Part shown: piece by piece, positions 36,222-45,457 of the stretch
Layout of the letters: every line of letters begins with the position of its first letter
How positions within the stretch are numbered: position 1 is the first letter of the stretch
The notes under the pieces: model-generated
The model's input: only the letters and a program-made list of their open reading frames with translations
Databases searched by the model: none
What the model was told of the DNA's origin: nothing
NCBI RefSeq assembly: GCF_029625295.1
Contig: NZ_CP121112.1
Coordinates: 2,294,001 to 2,358,000 of the forward strand
Length of the DNA stretch: 64,000 nucleotides
DNA from: Flavobacterium gyeonganense
Lineage (GTDB): Bacteria; Bacteroidota; Bacteroidia; Flavobacteriales; Flavobacteriaceae
Direction of reading: 5' to 3'
Position numbers and translations under genes: made by a program

Positions 36222-37550
36222 ATGATAAAAAAATCACGTAAATTAATTTCATATTTTGTTATGAGTCTTGCAATTTTCTTTGTTTGTTGTCAAAAAGATG
36301 AAATTGTTGACACAAGTAAGCATCAAGCAATTCAAGAATCAAAAGAATGGTTTGAAAATTATGAACCTTCTTTAGAAATATTAAAATTTACAGAAGTTAT
36401 TGATTGGAATAATGCTATTGTACTTGATAACAAGGGTGAGCAGGCTATCGAAGTGCCTTTAAAATTAAGAGATAACATATTCACAAACGTTGTTGAAGAT
36501 ATTCAATATAATAGTTATATGAGACTTCTGCTTATCAAAGATAAGAATGGTCTATATCAGGTTTTTAATATTGTTTATACCACAAGAGATAAATCTTTTA
36601 AAAATGATAATAAATCGTTTCACATCCTAAATATTGGGGATAGTTATTCGGGTTTTATTACCGTACAAAATACCAGTAAAAAAATTGTATATTCAGGAAA
36701 ATACCAGAACGGAGAGTTTCTTACATTACATAATTTTACTCAAAAACAAGATTTAGATAGTAAAATGGTTTGTAGATATTATGTTACTGTAGGGCCATAT
36801 TCAACATGCAGCAGTTGGGTCTGGTATCCTGATGATATGTCGGGAAATCTTCCACCAGGATATATGCCAGGTTTAGGAGGTCCATTATTTCCAAATCTAC
36901 CCTCTTTTAAAATTGATCCCTGTGAGACAGCATTAAAAATCAGTGCTTATAGTAAAAGTGTTGCTTTCTTATCAGCTAAAAATAGTATTTTGCAAGCCAA
37001 TCCATCAATTGAGCACAGTATTACTTTGGGAAAAGATACCAAGGGCAATATTACTCAAGCCCCAATGAACAACGGTGGATCTAGTATCGTAAAAACCACA
37101 ACTAATTTTCCGGGTGCATTTGTGGCCCTACATAATCATCCCAGTAATGGACCTTTGTCTGCAGGTGATGTCTATGCTGCCATTGAATTAATTACAGGTA
37201 ATTTAAATTTTAACACCTCAATAATTTTAACAAATGGCATAGCATATGCAATTGTTGTGACAGATTTTGCTGCAGCGCAATCCTTTTTAAAGTCTTATCC
37301 AGCTGATCAAATTCAGGGATACAGTCCTGAATTTCCAGATGCTATTTTTAATCAATTACAGATGCTTGTAACTGATTTTGGATCAAGTGTGGATGGAAGA
37401 ACCGAAGCAATGGCGTATGTACTGGATAAGGAAAATTCAGGAATTACCTTAATGAAACAAGACATATCAGGAGAATTTAAACCAATTAATATCAAACGTA
37501 CAACTAAATCAGACGGATCACAAATCTACAATTCAATTCCGTGTAATTAA
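36222..37550 (+). CDS. Lipoprotein with a JAMM/MPN-like metalloprotease motif
   Basis: The 442-residue protein has a lipoprotein signal (LAIFFVCCQKDE, cysteine about residue 24). The N-terminal half has no recognised domain. Near residues 300-325 is FVALHNHPSNGPLSAGDVYAA, which resembles the HxH...S..D metal site of JAMM/RadC/JAB proteins, with one residue fewer between H and S than usual. A strand pattern follows (SIILTNGIAYAIVVTD). The product would sit in the periplasm or at the surface. A small exported protein is encoded 18 bases downstream. A secreted peptidase or a toxin-like activity are both open; function is unproven. Confidence 0.65.
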   Translation: MIKKSRKLISYFVMSLAIFFVCCQKDEIVDTSKHQAIQESKEWFENYEPSLEILKFTEVIDWNNAIVLDNKGEQAIEVPLKLRDNIFTNVVEDIQYNSYMRLLLIKDKNGLYQVFNIVYTTRDKSFKNDNKSFHILNIGDSYSGFITVQNTSKKIVYSGKYQNGEFLTLHNFTQKQDLDSKMVCRYYVTVGPYSTCSSWVWYPDDMSGNLPPGYMPGLGGPLFPNLPSFKIDPCETALKISAYSKSVAFLSAKNSILQANPSIEHSITLGKDTKGNITQAPMNNGGSSIVKTTTNFPGAFVALHNHPSNGPLSAGDVYAAIELITGNLNFNTSIILTNGIAYAIVVTDFAAAQSFLKSYPADQIQGYSPEFPDAIFNQLQMLVTDFGSSVDGRTEAMAYVLDKENSGITLMKQDISGEFKPINIKRTTKSDGSQIYNSIPCN

Positions 37551-37568
37551 CATTTAATATTAAAATAT

Positions 37569-37988
37569 ATGAAAAAAATCTTTAAAATTATTTCCCTTAT
37601 ACTATTTCTTTCCAGCTATAGCTGTTACTCTCAACAAATGGTTATGATTACTGATGATCTTCCAAAACTTAAAAGTAATGAGCAACAGTTTCTTAATAAA
37701 CCACTAAAAAATTTAATAAAAGAAATAAAACCAGAGATAAAAACAGCATTTGGAACGGTAGACACTCCTTCGTATTTTTCGTTTATATTTTTAACCCCAG
37801 CTGAACTTAATAAAAGGGTTATTGGTCGAAAGAGTATTAGTCTGTATGTATATCTTAGAGAACCGTTTGATTGGAATTTTGACAAAAGAACTAAAGGACA
37901 TGAGTATGAGTGGACCAGTGCTGATCTTGAAAAATATGGTAATCTAACTGTCGTTAGGATAAAAGTTATTGAACGTGTTGAAGAATAA
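37569..37988 (+). CDS. Small exported protein paired with the JAMM-like lipoprotein
   Basis: The 139-residue protein has a signal peptide (MKKIFKIISLILFLSSYSCYSQ). The mature part is soluble and basic (NKRVIGRKSISLYVYLREPF) and has no family I recognise. It begins 18 bases after the JAMM-like gene and is surely co-transcribed. A partner, inhibitor or immunity role is possible, but this is inference from position only. Confidence 0.65.
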   Translation: MKKIFKIISLILFLSSYSCYSQQMVMITDDLPKLKSNEQQFLNKPLKNLIKEIKPEIKTAFGTVDTPSYFSFIFLTPAELNKRVIGRKSISLYVYLREPFDWNFDKRTKGHEYEWTSADLEKYGNLTVVRIKVIERVEE

Positions 37989-38522
37989 AAATGTTTACAA
38001 TATTTAATAACTTATTTTAGATGTCCATATGATATAGAAAAAACATCCAATTTTAAAGGTAAAAATCTCACAACATCTTTTAAATGTTAAAACTGATGCT
38101 GATTTTAAAAAAATCTTTAAGAATTAAAAATAGAATGTACTTTATAATTTTTGCAATACCTATACTTTTTTTATATTAGTCTTATAAGTTAGTTTGTCAG
38201 AAAAAGTTCGTTTTTAAAATCCTATGCAAACATGAATTTTTAGAACGAACTTTCTCTTGGTTTGATACTGACCGAAGATTACGTAAAAATCATAAACTAC
38301 TCCTTTAAAAAATCAGAGAATATGTTCAAAATTGCAACTATAAAATTATTATTGAATAAAATTTAAACAGGCTCTTAGAATAAAATCTTTTTTTAGGTAT
38401 TTCGTCTTGATTCACTTATTAACATTTTTACTCCCAAAATTTAAAAATTCTTCTTGTTTCGATTATCTAACTTTTTGCTTAACTCCATATTTTGCAAATG
38501 ATTCAATAACTTTATTCCAATA

Positions 38523-38548
38523 AAAAAGGCGGAAGTAATTCCGCCTTT
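38523..38548. terminator. Second terminator-like hairpin behind purF
   Basis: aaaaggcggaa pairs with ttccgcctttt around gtaa; the flanks match those of the hairpin at 38804-38833. Confidence 0.65.
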
Positions 38549-38803
38549 TAGTATAATCTACTACTTGGATCTTAAATTATGTTGCTGTGTCATTATTGTT
38601 ACATTCGGATTAAAGGCAATAATATCCGATTAAATTATGCAGGATTTTTTCTGTTTTTTGACCAAATCTACTTTAAAATTCAATTTATTCAAATTGGAAG
38701 ATTGGAAAACTGGATATGGGTATATTATCTCTTTTAATAATCAGGATGAACGGCAATAAATATCCGATAAAATGATTGTTTTTTAACTTAAGTTTATTCC
38801 AAT

Positions 38804-38833
38804 AAAAAAGGTGAGATTTCTCCCACCTTTTTT
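38804..38833 (-). terminator. Terminator of purF
   Basis: aaaaaaggtgaga pairs with tctcccaccttttttt-type sequence (one mismatch), T run on the minus-strand side, about 130 bases after the purF stop. Confidence 0.75.
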
Positions 38834-38964
38834 GCCCCAAATCTACCATAAACTTAACCTACTAATGTTATGGTCTCTCAAAGATATATCAGCATTGCAG
38901 TTTCCCCAAAAAAAAAGGATGAAATGCAAAAAAATCCGATGAAATGCATTTTTTAACTTTTTAT

Positions 38965-40862
38965 TTAGTATGCCCTTGCGTTTTTTCCTTCATAAAAGTT
39001 AATAAATGCTCTGTTTACAACACGATTTCCGCCTGGTGTTGGATAATCCCCGGTGAAATACCAATCTCCGAGATTTTTCGGACAAGCAATATGTAAATCA
39101 TCTACTTTTTGGAATATAATTTTCACTTCAGCATTAATCTCAGGAGAACTTAACATTTCTGCAATCCTGTCTGAAATTTCTTCAGGTGTAAATTGATCAT
39201 AAATTGCGGTTACATAATTTACAATATCTGTATCAGCAAAATTTTCCTGAGCTTTGCATTTAGCATATACTTCATCAACTATGTGATATAAATTTCTTTC
39301 CTTCAGTAAATCTAAAGCAGCTCTAAAAGCAACAAGACCTTCTAGTTTTGCCATATCAATTCCATAACAATCCGGGTAACGAATTTGTGGAGCAGAAGAG
39401 ACAATCACAATACGTTTTGGTTTCAATCGATCCATCATTTTAATGATACTCATTTTTAATGTCGTACCACGAACAATACTATCGTCAATAATTACCAGAT
39501 TATCTTCGGGCTTAATCACTCCGTAAGTAACATCGTAAACGTGAGCTACTAAATCATCACGGCTGCTGTCTTCTGTAATAAAAGTTCTGAGTTTAGCATC
39601 TTTTATGGCAACTTTTTCTGTACGTATTTTTACAGAAAGCAATTCCTGGAGGGTTTCGGCTGTAAGTGTATTTCTGTTTTCTAAGATATAATTGTTTTTT
39701 CTCTGATTTAAGAAATCCTGAGCCGCTTCAACTAAACCATAAAAAGAGGTTTCAGCTGTATTTGGTATGTAAGAGAAAACAGTATTATCTGTATCATTGT
39801 CAATTGCTTTAAGGACAGCAGGTAAAATTAATTTACCTAAATTTTTACGCTCCTGATAAATTTCAGCATCGCTTCCTCTTGAAAAATAAATTCTTTCGAA
39901 CGAACAGGCTTTTTAATCGTTGGTTCTAAAATTTGTTTCATTGAAACGTTTCCGTTTTTCTTGATAATCAGAGCATTTCCCGGATCGATTTCCTGAACAC
40001 TTTCGAATGGAACATTAAATACAGTCTGAATAACAGGTCTTTCAGAAGCTACAACAACTACTTCGTCATCCTGATAGAAATAAGCAGGACGAATTCCTGC
40101 CGGATCTCTAAATACAAAAGCATCTCCATGACCTAATAATCCGGCCATAGCATAACCTCCATCTAAATTTTTAGCTGAACGGGCTAAGATTTTAGCAATA
40201 TCTAAACGCTCTGCAATTACAGGTGAAGCTTCTCTTTTTGAATAGCCTTCTGCTTTACAGTCCTGATATAATTGCATTACTTCTTTATCCAGAAAGTGAC
40301 CAATTTTTTCCATTACAGTAACAGTATCGGCCATTTCTTTTGGATGCTGACCCAGTTCAACCAGATTTTGGAAAAGTTCTTTAACATTCGTCATATTAAA
40401 GTTTCCTGCCAAAATCAGATTACGGTGCATCCAGTTACTTTGACGTAAAAAAGGGTGAACACTTTCGATGCTGTTTTTTCCGAAAGTTCCATAACGAACA
40501 TGTCCTAAAAACAATTCCCCAACATAAGGAATACTTGTTTTTAATTCTTTCATATTATCCCCTAGTTCAGGATTTGCTTTCAGTTCTTCACTGATACGAT
40601 CATTGATTTGTTTAAAAACGTCCTGTATAGGCTGTGAGTGGTTTGAACGAACCCTGCTGATGTAACGTTCGCCAGGCTCTACATCTAATTTGATGCTTGC
40701 AAAACCGGCACCATCCTGACCACGGTTGTGCTGTTTTTCCATCATCAAATACATCTTCTGGATTCCGTAAAAAGCAGTTCCGTATTTTTCTTTGTAATAT
40801 TCAAGCGGTTTAAGAAGTCTGACTAAGGCTATACCACATTCGTGTTTTAAAGCGTCGCTCAT
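38965..40862 (-). pseudogene. purF: Amidophosphoribosyltransferase PurF, single-base frameshift
   Basis: PurF starts purine synthesis by making phosphoribosylamine from PRPP and glutamine. The N-terminal reading (40862 to 39837) has the nucleophile cysteine in KHECGIALVR and the glutaminase domain. It then breaks at KKP, where the expected continuation is CSFERIYFSRGSDAEIYQER, found in the next frame. Restoring one C in the GG at 39907-39908 gives a 632-residue protein. The second half has the PRPP loop VIIDDSIVRGTTLK and ends NFYEGKNARAY. A broken purF would mean purine auxotrophy, so an assembly error is more likely than real loss. Confidence 0.93.
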
Positions 40863-40908
40863 TTTGTTTTGTATTTGTGTTGTTGTAAGTTGTGTGTATT
40901 AACGTAAT

Positions 40909-40936
40909 AAAAAAGCCCCGTTTTATCGAGGCTCTT
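40909..40936 (-). terminator. Terminator of the PfkB kinase gene
   Basis: On the minus strand gagcctcg pairs with cggggctt, then a T run; it lies just before purF. Confidence 0.7.
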
Positions 40937-40941
40937 AGGCA

Positions 40942-41865
40942 TTATATCTCTATGTCAAACTGAGTTAACGACTTAAATTGCTGTAATCGAATCGCCACTT
41001 CTGCTTTGCTTAATGTTTCCATCCTCTCTGTTCCAAATTTCTCTACGCAGAACGAAGCTAAATTTGAACCGTAAATAATTGCGTTTTTCATGTTTCCAAA
41101 TGAAATGTTTTCGCTTTGCGCAATAAAACCAGAGAATCCACCTGCGAAAGTATCTCCCGCTCCGGTTGGATCAAAAACTTCTTCTAACGGCAAAGCCGGT
41201 GCAAAGAAAACTTCTCTGTTGTGGAATAAAAGTGCGCCGTGTTCTCCTTTTTTGATCACCACGTATTTAGGCCCCATTTCCTGGATTTTAGCAGCAGCTT
41301 TTACTAATGAATATTCACCTGAGAGCTGTCTTGCTTCTTCGTCATTGATTGTGATGACATCCACACGCTTAATAACGTCTAATAATTCTGGAAGAGCGCA
41401 GTCCATCCAAAAATTCATTGTATCTAAAACAACTAATTTTGGTTTTTTCTCTAATTGATCTAAAACACTGCTTTGTACCAACGGATGTAAATTTCCTAAC
41501 ATCACCACATCAGCATCTTTAAAGTTTTGAGGAACTTTTGGCTGAAAATCAGCTAAAACGTTCAACTCAGTTACCAATGTATCTCTTGAATTCAGATCGT
41601 TGTGGTATAAACCGCTCCAGAAAAAGGTTTTTCCTCCTTTTACAATTTCGATACCGGAGATATCAATATTTTTTGAAGTTAATAAATCTAAATGTTCTTG
41701 AGGAAAATCGTCGCCAACTACAGAAACTATGGCCGATTGCAGGTTGAAAAAGGATGCTGACAAACCAATGTATGTTGCAGCACCGCCTAATATTTTGTCT
41801 GTTTTTCCGAAAGGAGTTTCAATCGCGTCGAAAGCAACCGTTCCAACAATCAATAATTTATTCAT
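40942..41865 (-). CDS. PfkB-family sugar or nucleoside kinase
   Basis: The enzyme transfers phosphate to a sugar-like hydroxyl. The 307-residue protein has the family GG-containing start (KILGGAATYIGLSASFF) and the C-terminal signature DPTGAGDTFAGGFSGF with the catalytic aspartate. The length is normal. It resembles adenosine/inosine or ribokinase-like members, but the substrate is not readable. It stands directly upstream of purF on the same strand, separated by a terminator, so purine-related function is only suggested. Confidence 0.92.
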   Translation of the reverse strand: MNKLLIVGTVAFDAIETPFGKTDKILGGAATYIGLSASFFNLQSAIVSVVGDDFPQEHLDLLTSKNIDISGIEIVKGGKTFFWSGLYHNDLNSRDTLVTELNVLADFQPKVPQNFKDADVVMLGNLHPLVQSSVLDQLEKKPKLVVLDTMNFWMDCALPELLDVIKRVDVITINDEEARQLSGEYSLVKAAAKIQEMGPKYVVIKKGEHGALLFHNREVFFAPALPLEEVFDPTGAGDTFAGGFSGFIAQSENISFGNMKNAIIYGSNLASFCVEKFGTERMETLSKAEVAIRLQQFKSLTQFDIEI

Positions 41866-42099
41866 TTTATGAATTTCGAATTAAGGTGCAAAGATACTTC
41901 ATAAGTTACAATATTGCAACGGTTTAGGTTCTCAAAATTTTCTTAAAAAAATGACAACGATTTCGGAGTAAAACTATTGTAAATGAATTGGTTAAAATTG
42001 ATTTTTTAACGAGATTAAAATATGTTTTTTGGATTTAAATTGCAATAATTATTTTTGAAAAACTTTTTGTTAGATTTGCTCAAATATGAAATTTAAATT

Positions 42100-42672
42100 A
42101 TGAAGAAAATTGTCTATTTATTATTGTTTTGCTTTTTATTTTCCTTTGGAAGAAAAGAACCTAATTTTTCAAAAGAAATGATTGAGAAACTGGATTTGAT
42201 GCAAAAAGATAAAAATTATGGATTGCTTCCTTCTAAATATATCGGGTTAGATTTGTATTTTCCAACAAAAGATAGAACAATTCTTCAAGCTAATAATCAT
42301 GAATTATTATTTTCTTTTAAAAAATATTACTCAAAAAAATTTGAATCATTCAATGAATTTTTAAATGTAGTTTTGAATGAAGATTTTTTTTTGAAGGATA
42401 ATAATTTAAAGAGTTTTGATTCCTTTTGGAGTTTTAAATTAAATTCCAATATAGAAAAGGAATATTCTAATTTAGGATTTGATGAATTTTTAAAAAAGTA
42501 TTCCAAATCTTCATTAGGAGAAGAGGAGTTAAAACTTAATAAATCCATTATAAAGCCATACGAATACCATACAATTAAGTATATTTTATATTTAAATAAA
42601 TATCATATCATTTCAGATTCTCATTTAGGGGTGAATTATATAATGAAAAGAGAAGATTTATTTAAGAAATAA
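42100..42672 (+). CDS. Exported protein of unknown function
   Basis: The 190-residue protein has an N-terminal hydrophobic segment (MKKIVYLLLFCFLFSFG) and then a K- and F-rich soluble chain (NEFLNVVLNEDFFLKDNN). No lipobox cysteine follows the hydrophobic stretch. The composition is AT-rich and unlike the neighbours. I do not recognise a family. It is a single gene facing the hydrolase and sigma-factor genes. Confidence 0.6.
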   Translation: MKKIVYLLLFCFLFSFGRKEPNFSKEMIEKLDLMQKDKNYGLLPSKYIGLDLYFPTKDRTILQANNHELLFSFKKYYSKKFESFNEFLNVVLNEDFFLKDNNLKSFDSFWSFKLNSNIEKEYSNLGFDEFLKKYSKSSLGEEELKLNKSIIKPYEYHTIKYILYLNKYHIISDSHLGVNYIMKREDLFKK

Positions 42673-42714
42673 AGACTAATGTTGATGATTTTTATTTTTT
42701 AAAATTTTTTCTTC

Positions 42715-42870
42715 TCATTTTTTATTAAAAAATTTTAGCAACATTTTTGGATATTTTTCAGAGGTTTTTATCCATACTTTAAAATCTTCTTTAGAAAAAC
42801 TATGTTCAATTTTTATCTTTTTCATTACAACTCGATACTTCTTATCAAAATAATTTTTTAGAAAGTTTAA
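42715..42870 (-). pseudogene. Gene remnant with a copy of the anti-sigma C-terminus
   Basis: Read on the minus strand, the frame gives LNFLKNYFDKKYRVVMKKIK and ends KFFNKK with a stop at 42715. The first part nearly repeats the end of the anti-sigma-like protein (LKNYFDKKYQL at 43841). The DNA gatactt-ttatcaaaataa is shared by 42834-42853 and 43849-43868. It looks like the cut-off tail of a duplicated or interrupted gene. From the ATG at 42825 it could still give 36 residues. Confidence 0.4.
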
Positions 42871-42911
42871 AATATATTGTAGTGACTGTTAACGATATTT
42901 CCTGTCTTTTT

Positions 42912-43832
42912 TTACTTATGATTCTTTGATTTACCTATATTTTTAATCCAATTAATTGCATCTTTCATCGGTTCTTCAGAATCTGAAAAAGCTGTATTGT
43001 GACCTAAGTTTGGAAATAATTTATATTCATAAGGTTTTCCTTTAGATTTTAATGTATCAAGATATTCGATTGATAGATTCGCAGGAACTTGAATATCTTT
43101 AGCTCCAAAAATCCAGATTCCCGGAATTGATACGTTTGAAAGAACATTTTTAGGATCTGTATCAACAAACTCGTATTTGTCTGGGTCATTGAAAACATGT
43201 TTTCTTGCTTCTTCTTCGGAGTGTGTATTCCAAAAGTTTTGATCTCCATTGGTATAAAACTGGAATCTCAATTGTTCTTTAACCGTTATAAGAGCTCCGC
43301 TAAATATGGTCATAAATTTAACTTTCTTATTTTTCTCTGCAGCCAATGGAATGATCCATCCAGCTTGACTGCCTCCAATTAAACCGACTGGTATTTTATT
43401 ATTAGATAGAGATTTAGATAAAGTGTTTACAGCAGCACTCACATCTAAAGACAAAAGATTTAGATTGGAGAAATCAACATTGTTGGTTCCTACTTCTGGT
43501 CCAGCATATATGCCGCCTGATTCTCCGACTCCGCGTTTATCATACGTTAAAACGGCAATTCCATTGTTGGCTAGAGTTGTAGCAAAATCTATCATTCTTT
43601 TTTCTTGCCCAGATCCATGAACAATAACAACGGCAGCCTCAATGTTGTTGGGTATAAAAACGGTTCCAGCGAGTGAAATTCCTTCACTAGCAAATTTTAT
43701 TTCCTTAGTAGTAAAGTTTGTTGGAATTGCTAATGCATAATTAGCGACAGAAAACAACAATATTAAAAGAGAATAGGTATATGTTTTTTTTGCTCTTAGA
43801 GAGTGTTTAAATATTGTTGTTTTATTTTTCAT
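42912..43832 (-). CDS. Alpha/beta hydrolase with signal peptide
   Basis: The 306-residue protein has a signal sequence (LLILLFSVANYALA) after a basic start, so it acts outside the cytosol. The oxyanion region is VVIVHGSGQEKRM, the nucleophile elbow is GLIGGSQAG and the catalytic histidine is in PNLGHNTAF. It resembles dienelactone-hydrolase or acyl-peptidase-like hydrolases. It lies between the anti-sigma gene and a remnant of that gene's tail, 8 bases downstream of the former, which suggests that it was inserted there. Confidence 0.88.
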   Translation of the reverse strand: MKNKTTIFKHSLRAKKTYTYSLLILLFSVANYALAIPTNFTTKEIKFASEGISLAGTVFIPNNIEAAVVIVHGSGQEKRMIDFATTLANNGIAVLTYDKRGVGESGGIYAGPEVGTNNVDFSNLNLLSLDVSAAVNTLSKSLSNNKIPVGLIGGSQAGWIIPLAAEKNKKVKFMTIFSGALITVKEQLRFQFYTNGDQNFWNTHSEEEARKHVFNDPDKYEFVDTDPKNVLSNVSIPGIWIFGAKDIQVPANLSIEYLDTLKSKGKPYEYKLFPNLGHNTAFSDSEEPMKDAINWIKNIGKSKNHK

Positions 43833-43840
43833 CTTTAAAT

Positions 43841-44245
43841 TTATAGTTGATACTTTTTATCAAAATAATTCTTTAAAACCCCAACCTGAATTACAACCAT
43901 TAAAGGAACTATTAAAATAGCATACAGGATATTTTTAGAAAAATGAACTCCGGTGAATACTGATGTAATTTTGTCAGAATATAAATTTCCGATTTCGTCA
44001 ATTTTAAGAGTGCTTTCGGAAACTGAAAAAAGAGAAGTGTAAACCACTAATAAAGCTAAAGCGATTCCGATGGAAACCCAGACCGATTTAGAAATCAACG
44101 GTTTGTATGTTTTTTGTTTTTTCTCTTCCAAAATTAGAACTTCCGCCATTATTTTAGAAGTGAAATCTATTGATGGTGACTGCAGTTTTTCTTCAGCCAT
44201 CATTTTATCAATAAGTTTTTCGATATCTTTATCGCTCTCTCTCAT
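43841..44245 (-). CDS. Probable anti-sigma factor, single membrane segments
   Basis: The 134-residue protein has an N-terminal cytosolic part (ESDKDIEKLIDKMMAEEKLQ) and two hydrophobic segments (VSIGIALALLVVYTSLFSV and ILYAILIVPLMVVIQVGVL). It overlaps the ECF sigma gene by 17 bases, the usual arrangement for a membrane anti-sigma factor. No zinc-binding HxxxCxxC motif is seen, so it is not of the ZAS type. Role by position; moderate certainty. Confidence 0.65.
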   Translation of the reverse strand: MRESDKDIEKLIDKMMAEEKLQSPSIDFTSKIMAEVLILEEKKQKTYKPLISKSVWVSIGIALALLVVYTSLFSVSESTLKIDEIGNLYSDKITSVFTGVHFSKNILYAILIVPLMVVIQVGVLKNYFDKKYQL

Positions 44246-44816
44246 AACATTGTATTGTTTCTGGTTCTAACTGCTGTCTCAAAATTACAGCTAATTTCTG
44301 TCGGCTCCGGAATAATTTTACCTTAACATTATTAGCATTTATATTCATGATTTTTCCAATTTCCTCTAAACTCTGATCTTCGAAATAAAATAAGGTCAGC
44401 AGGAAATTTTCATCTCCGGGTAACAAATTTAAGCAATTTTGAATGGTTTGTCTTCGTTCCTTGTTCTCTAAAGCACTCAAAGCGTTGTCCATTGTTTTAA
44501 TCAAATGGGCTGAAAATTCATCAATTGAAATATTTAAATCTTCTTTTTTATTTTTTTTCAGACGATCCAAACAGGTATTGTAAGCTATTTTATAAATCCA
44601 GGTCGAAAATTTAGAATCGCCTTTAAATTTACTTAATGAGTTATATATTTTGATAAAAGTGTCCTGAGCAACTTCTTCAGCTTCTTCTCTGTTTTTAATC
44701 ATTTTCAAAGCCAGAGTAAAAATCATGTCTTTATACCGGTCGACTAGGACGGCAAAAGAACTCGTCTCGCCCTGCAGGATTCTGTCGATATAATGTTGAT
44801 CATTTAAAGTACTCAT
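44229..44816 (-). CDS. ECF-type RNA polymerase sigma factor
   Basis: The 195-residue protein has sigma region 2 (FAVLVDRYKDMIFTLALKMI, EEAEEVAQDTFIKIYNSL, FSTWIYKIAYNTCLDRLKK) and region 4 (LEEIGKIMNINANNVKVKLF). The expected start MSTLNDQHYIDRIL is at 44816. A putative ECF promoter ends 5 bases upstream of this ATG, and an identical one faces the other way toward the DUF6249 gene. This suggests autoregulation and a membrane-stress regulon with the anti-sigma gene that overlaps its end. Confidence 0.95.
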   Translation of the reverse strand: MSTLNDQHYIDRILQGETSSFAVLVDRYKDMIFTLALKMIKNREEAEEVAQDTFIKIYNSLSKFKGDSKFSTWIYKIAYNTCLDRLKKNKKEDLNISIDEFSAHLIKTMDNALSALENKERRQTIQNCLNLLPGDENFLLTLFYFEDQSLEEIGKIMNINANNVKVKLFRSRQKLAVILRQQLEPETIQCYERER

Positions 44817-44821
44817 ATATA

Positions 44822-44851
44822 TAGGACGACATGTCTTTTGTTTAGGTTACA
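44822..44851 (-). promoter_or_regulatory. ECF-type promoter of the sigma factor gene
   Basis: On the minus strand TGTAACC (44851-44845), a 16-base gap and CGTCCTA (44828-44822), then 5 bases to the ATG. The same boxes and gap face the other way at 45031-45060. The layout predicts a nearly leaderless transcript. Confidence 0.7.
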
Positions 44852-45030
44852 ACTTTTTTAAAATAAATTCCAAACTAATAAAATTCCAAATTCCAATTAG
44901 CGCAATTACATATATAGGTGAACCTTGTAAAAGTTTTAAATTTTGATAAAGTTTTTTGGTATTAAAATTAATTGATTATCAGTAAGTTTTGGGATTTGGA
45001 ATTTAAATTTTGAAAATTTTTTCTAAAAGT

Positions 45031-45060
45031 TGTAACCTGAATTTAAAAGGTATCGTCCTA
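45031..45060 (+). promoter_or_regulatory. ECF-type promoter of the DUF6249 gene
   Basis: TGTAACC at 45031-45037 and CGTCCTA at 45054-45060, gap 16 bases, 30 bases before the ATG at 45091. It is the mirror image of the promoter at 44822-44851. Confidence 0.7.
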
Positions 45061-45090
45061 TGGAATATCAATCAATTAAAACAAAATATT

Positions 45091-45441
45091 ATGTTACCAG
45101 GAATTTTAGTACCACTCAGTTTTTTTCTAATGGTTTTCGGAATTGTTTATCTAATTTATTCCACGCGAAACAGGGAAAGATTAGCTCTTATTGAAAAAGG
45201 CGTAGATGCCAGTATTTTTTTAGAAGGAAAAGCGAAAGGCGTTCCGGCATGGAAAATATTTGTTGTGAATTTAGCGTTCTTATTAATAGGAGGCGGACTC
45301 GGAATATTTATTGCCTTGTTGATTACGACTTATACTTCTTTAAATGATGATGCCGTTTATCCTTCTATTATTTTTATAATGTCAGGAGTGGGTTTGTTAA
45401 TCGGATTTAGAACTGCTAAGGATTTAGATAAAGAGCAATAA
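45091..45441 (+). CDS. DUF6249 membrane protein
   Basis: The 116-residue protein has three hydrophobic segments (LVPLSFFLMVFGIVYLIYS, IFVVNLAFLLIGGGLGIFIA, PSIIFIMSGVGLLIGF). RERLALIEKGVDAS sits between the first two, as in DUF6249. I chose 45091 because the frame upstream holds the promoter. It shares a divergent promoter region with the ECF sigma gene, so it is a likely member of that sigma factor's regulon, perhaps a membrane stress or signal partner. Confidence 0.8.
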   Translation: MLPGILVPLSFFLMVFGIVYLIYSTRNRERLALIEKGVDASIFLEGKAKGVPAWKIFVVNLAFLLIGGGLGIFIALLITTYTSLNDDAVYPSIIFIMSGVGLLIGFRTAKDLDKEQ

Positions 45442-45457
45442 AATTTTAAGTTACTGT

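Larger units (their letters stand above)
37989..38964. other. Long gap behind purF with repeated terminator-like modules
   Basis: 976 bases without a convincing gene. The half nearest purF (38503-38944) has two modules. Each combines a hairpin introduced by ttattccaataaaaaaggYg (38508-38548; 38793-38833), the word aaatctac and, toward purF, a ggat-aa-gcaa-aatccgat word ending in tttttaac (about 38604-38670 and 38750-38785 for the first, 38921-38955 for the second). The other half is plain AT-rich sequence. Confidence 0.5.

Noticed and set aside
38965..39642. A second, separate phosphoribosyltransferase gene
   Set aside because: It is the C-terminal half of PurF in the shifted frame; the missing middle is readable between the two frames.
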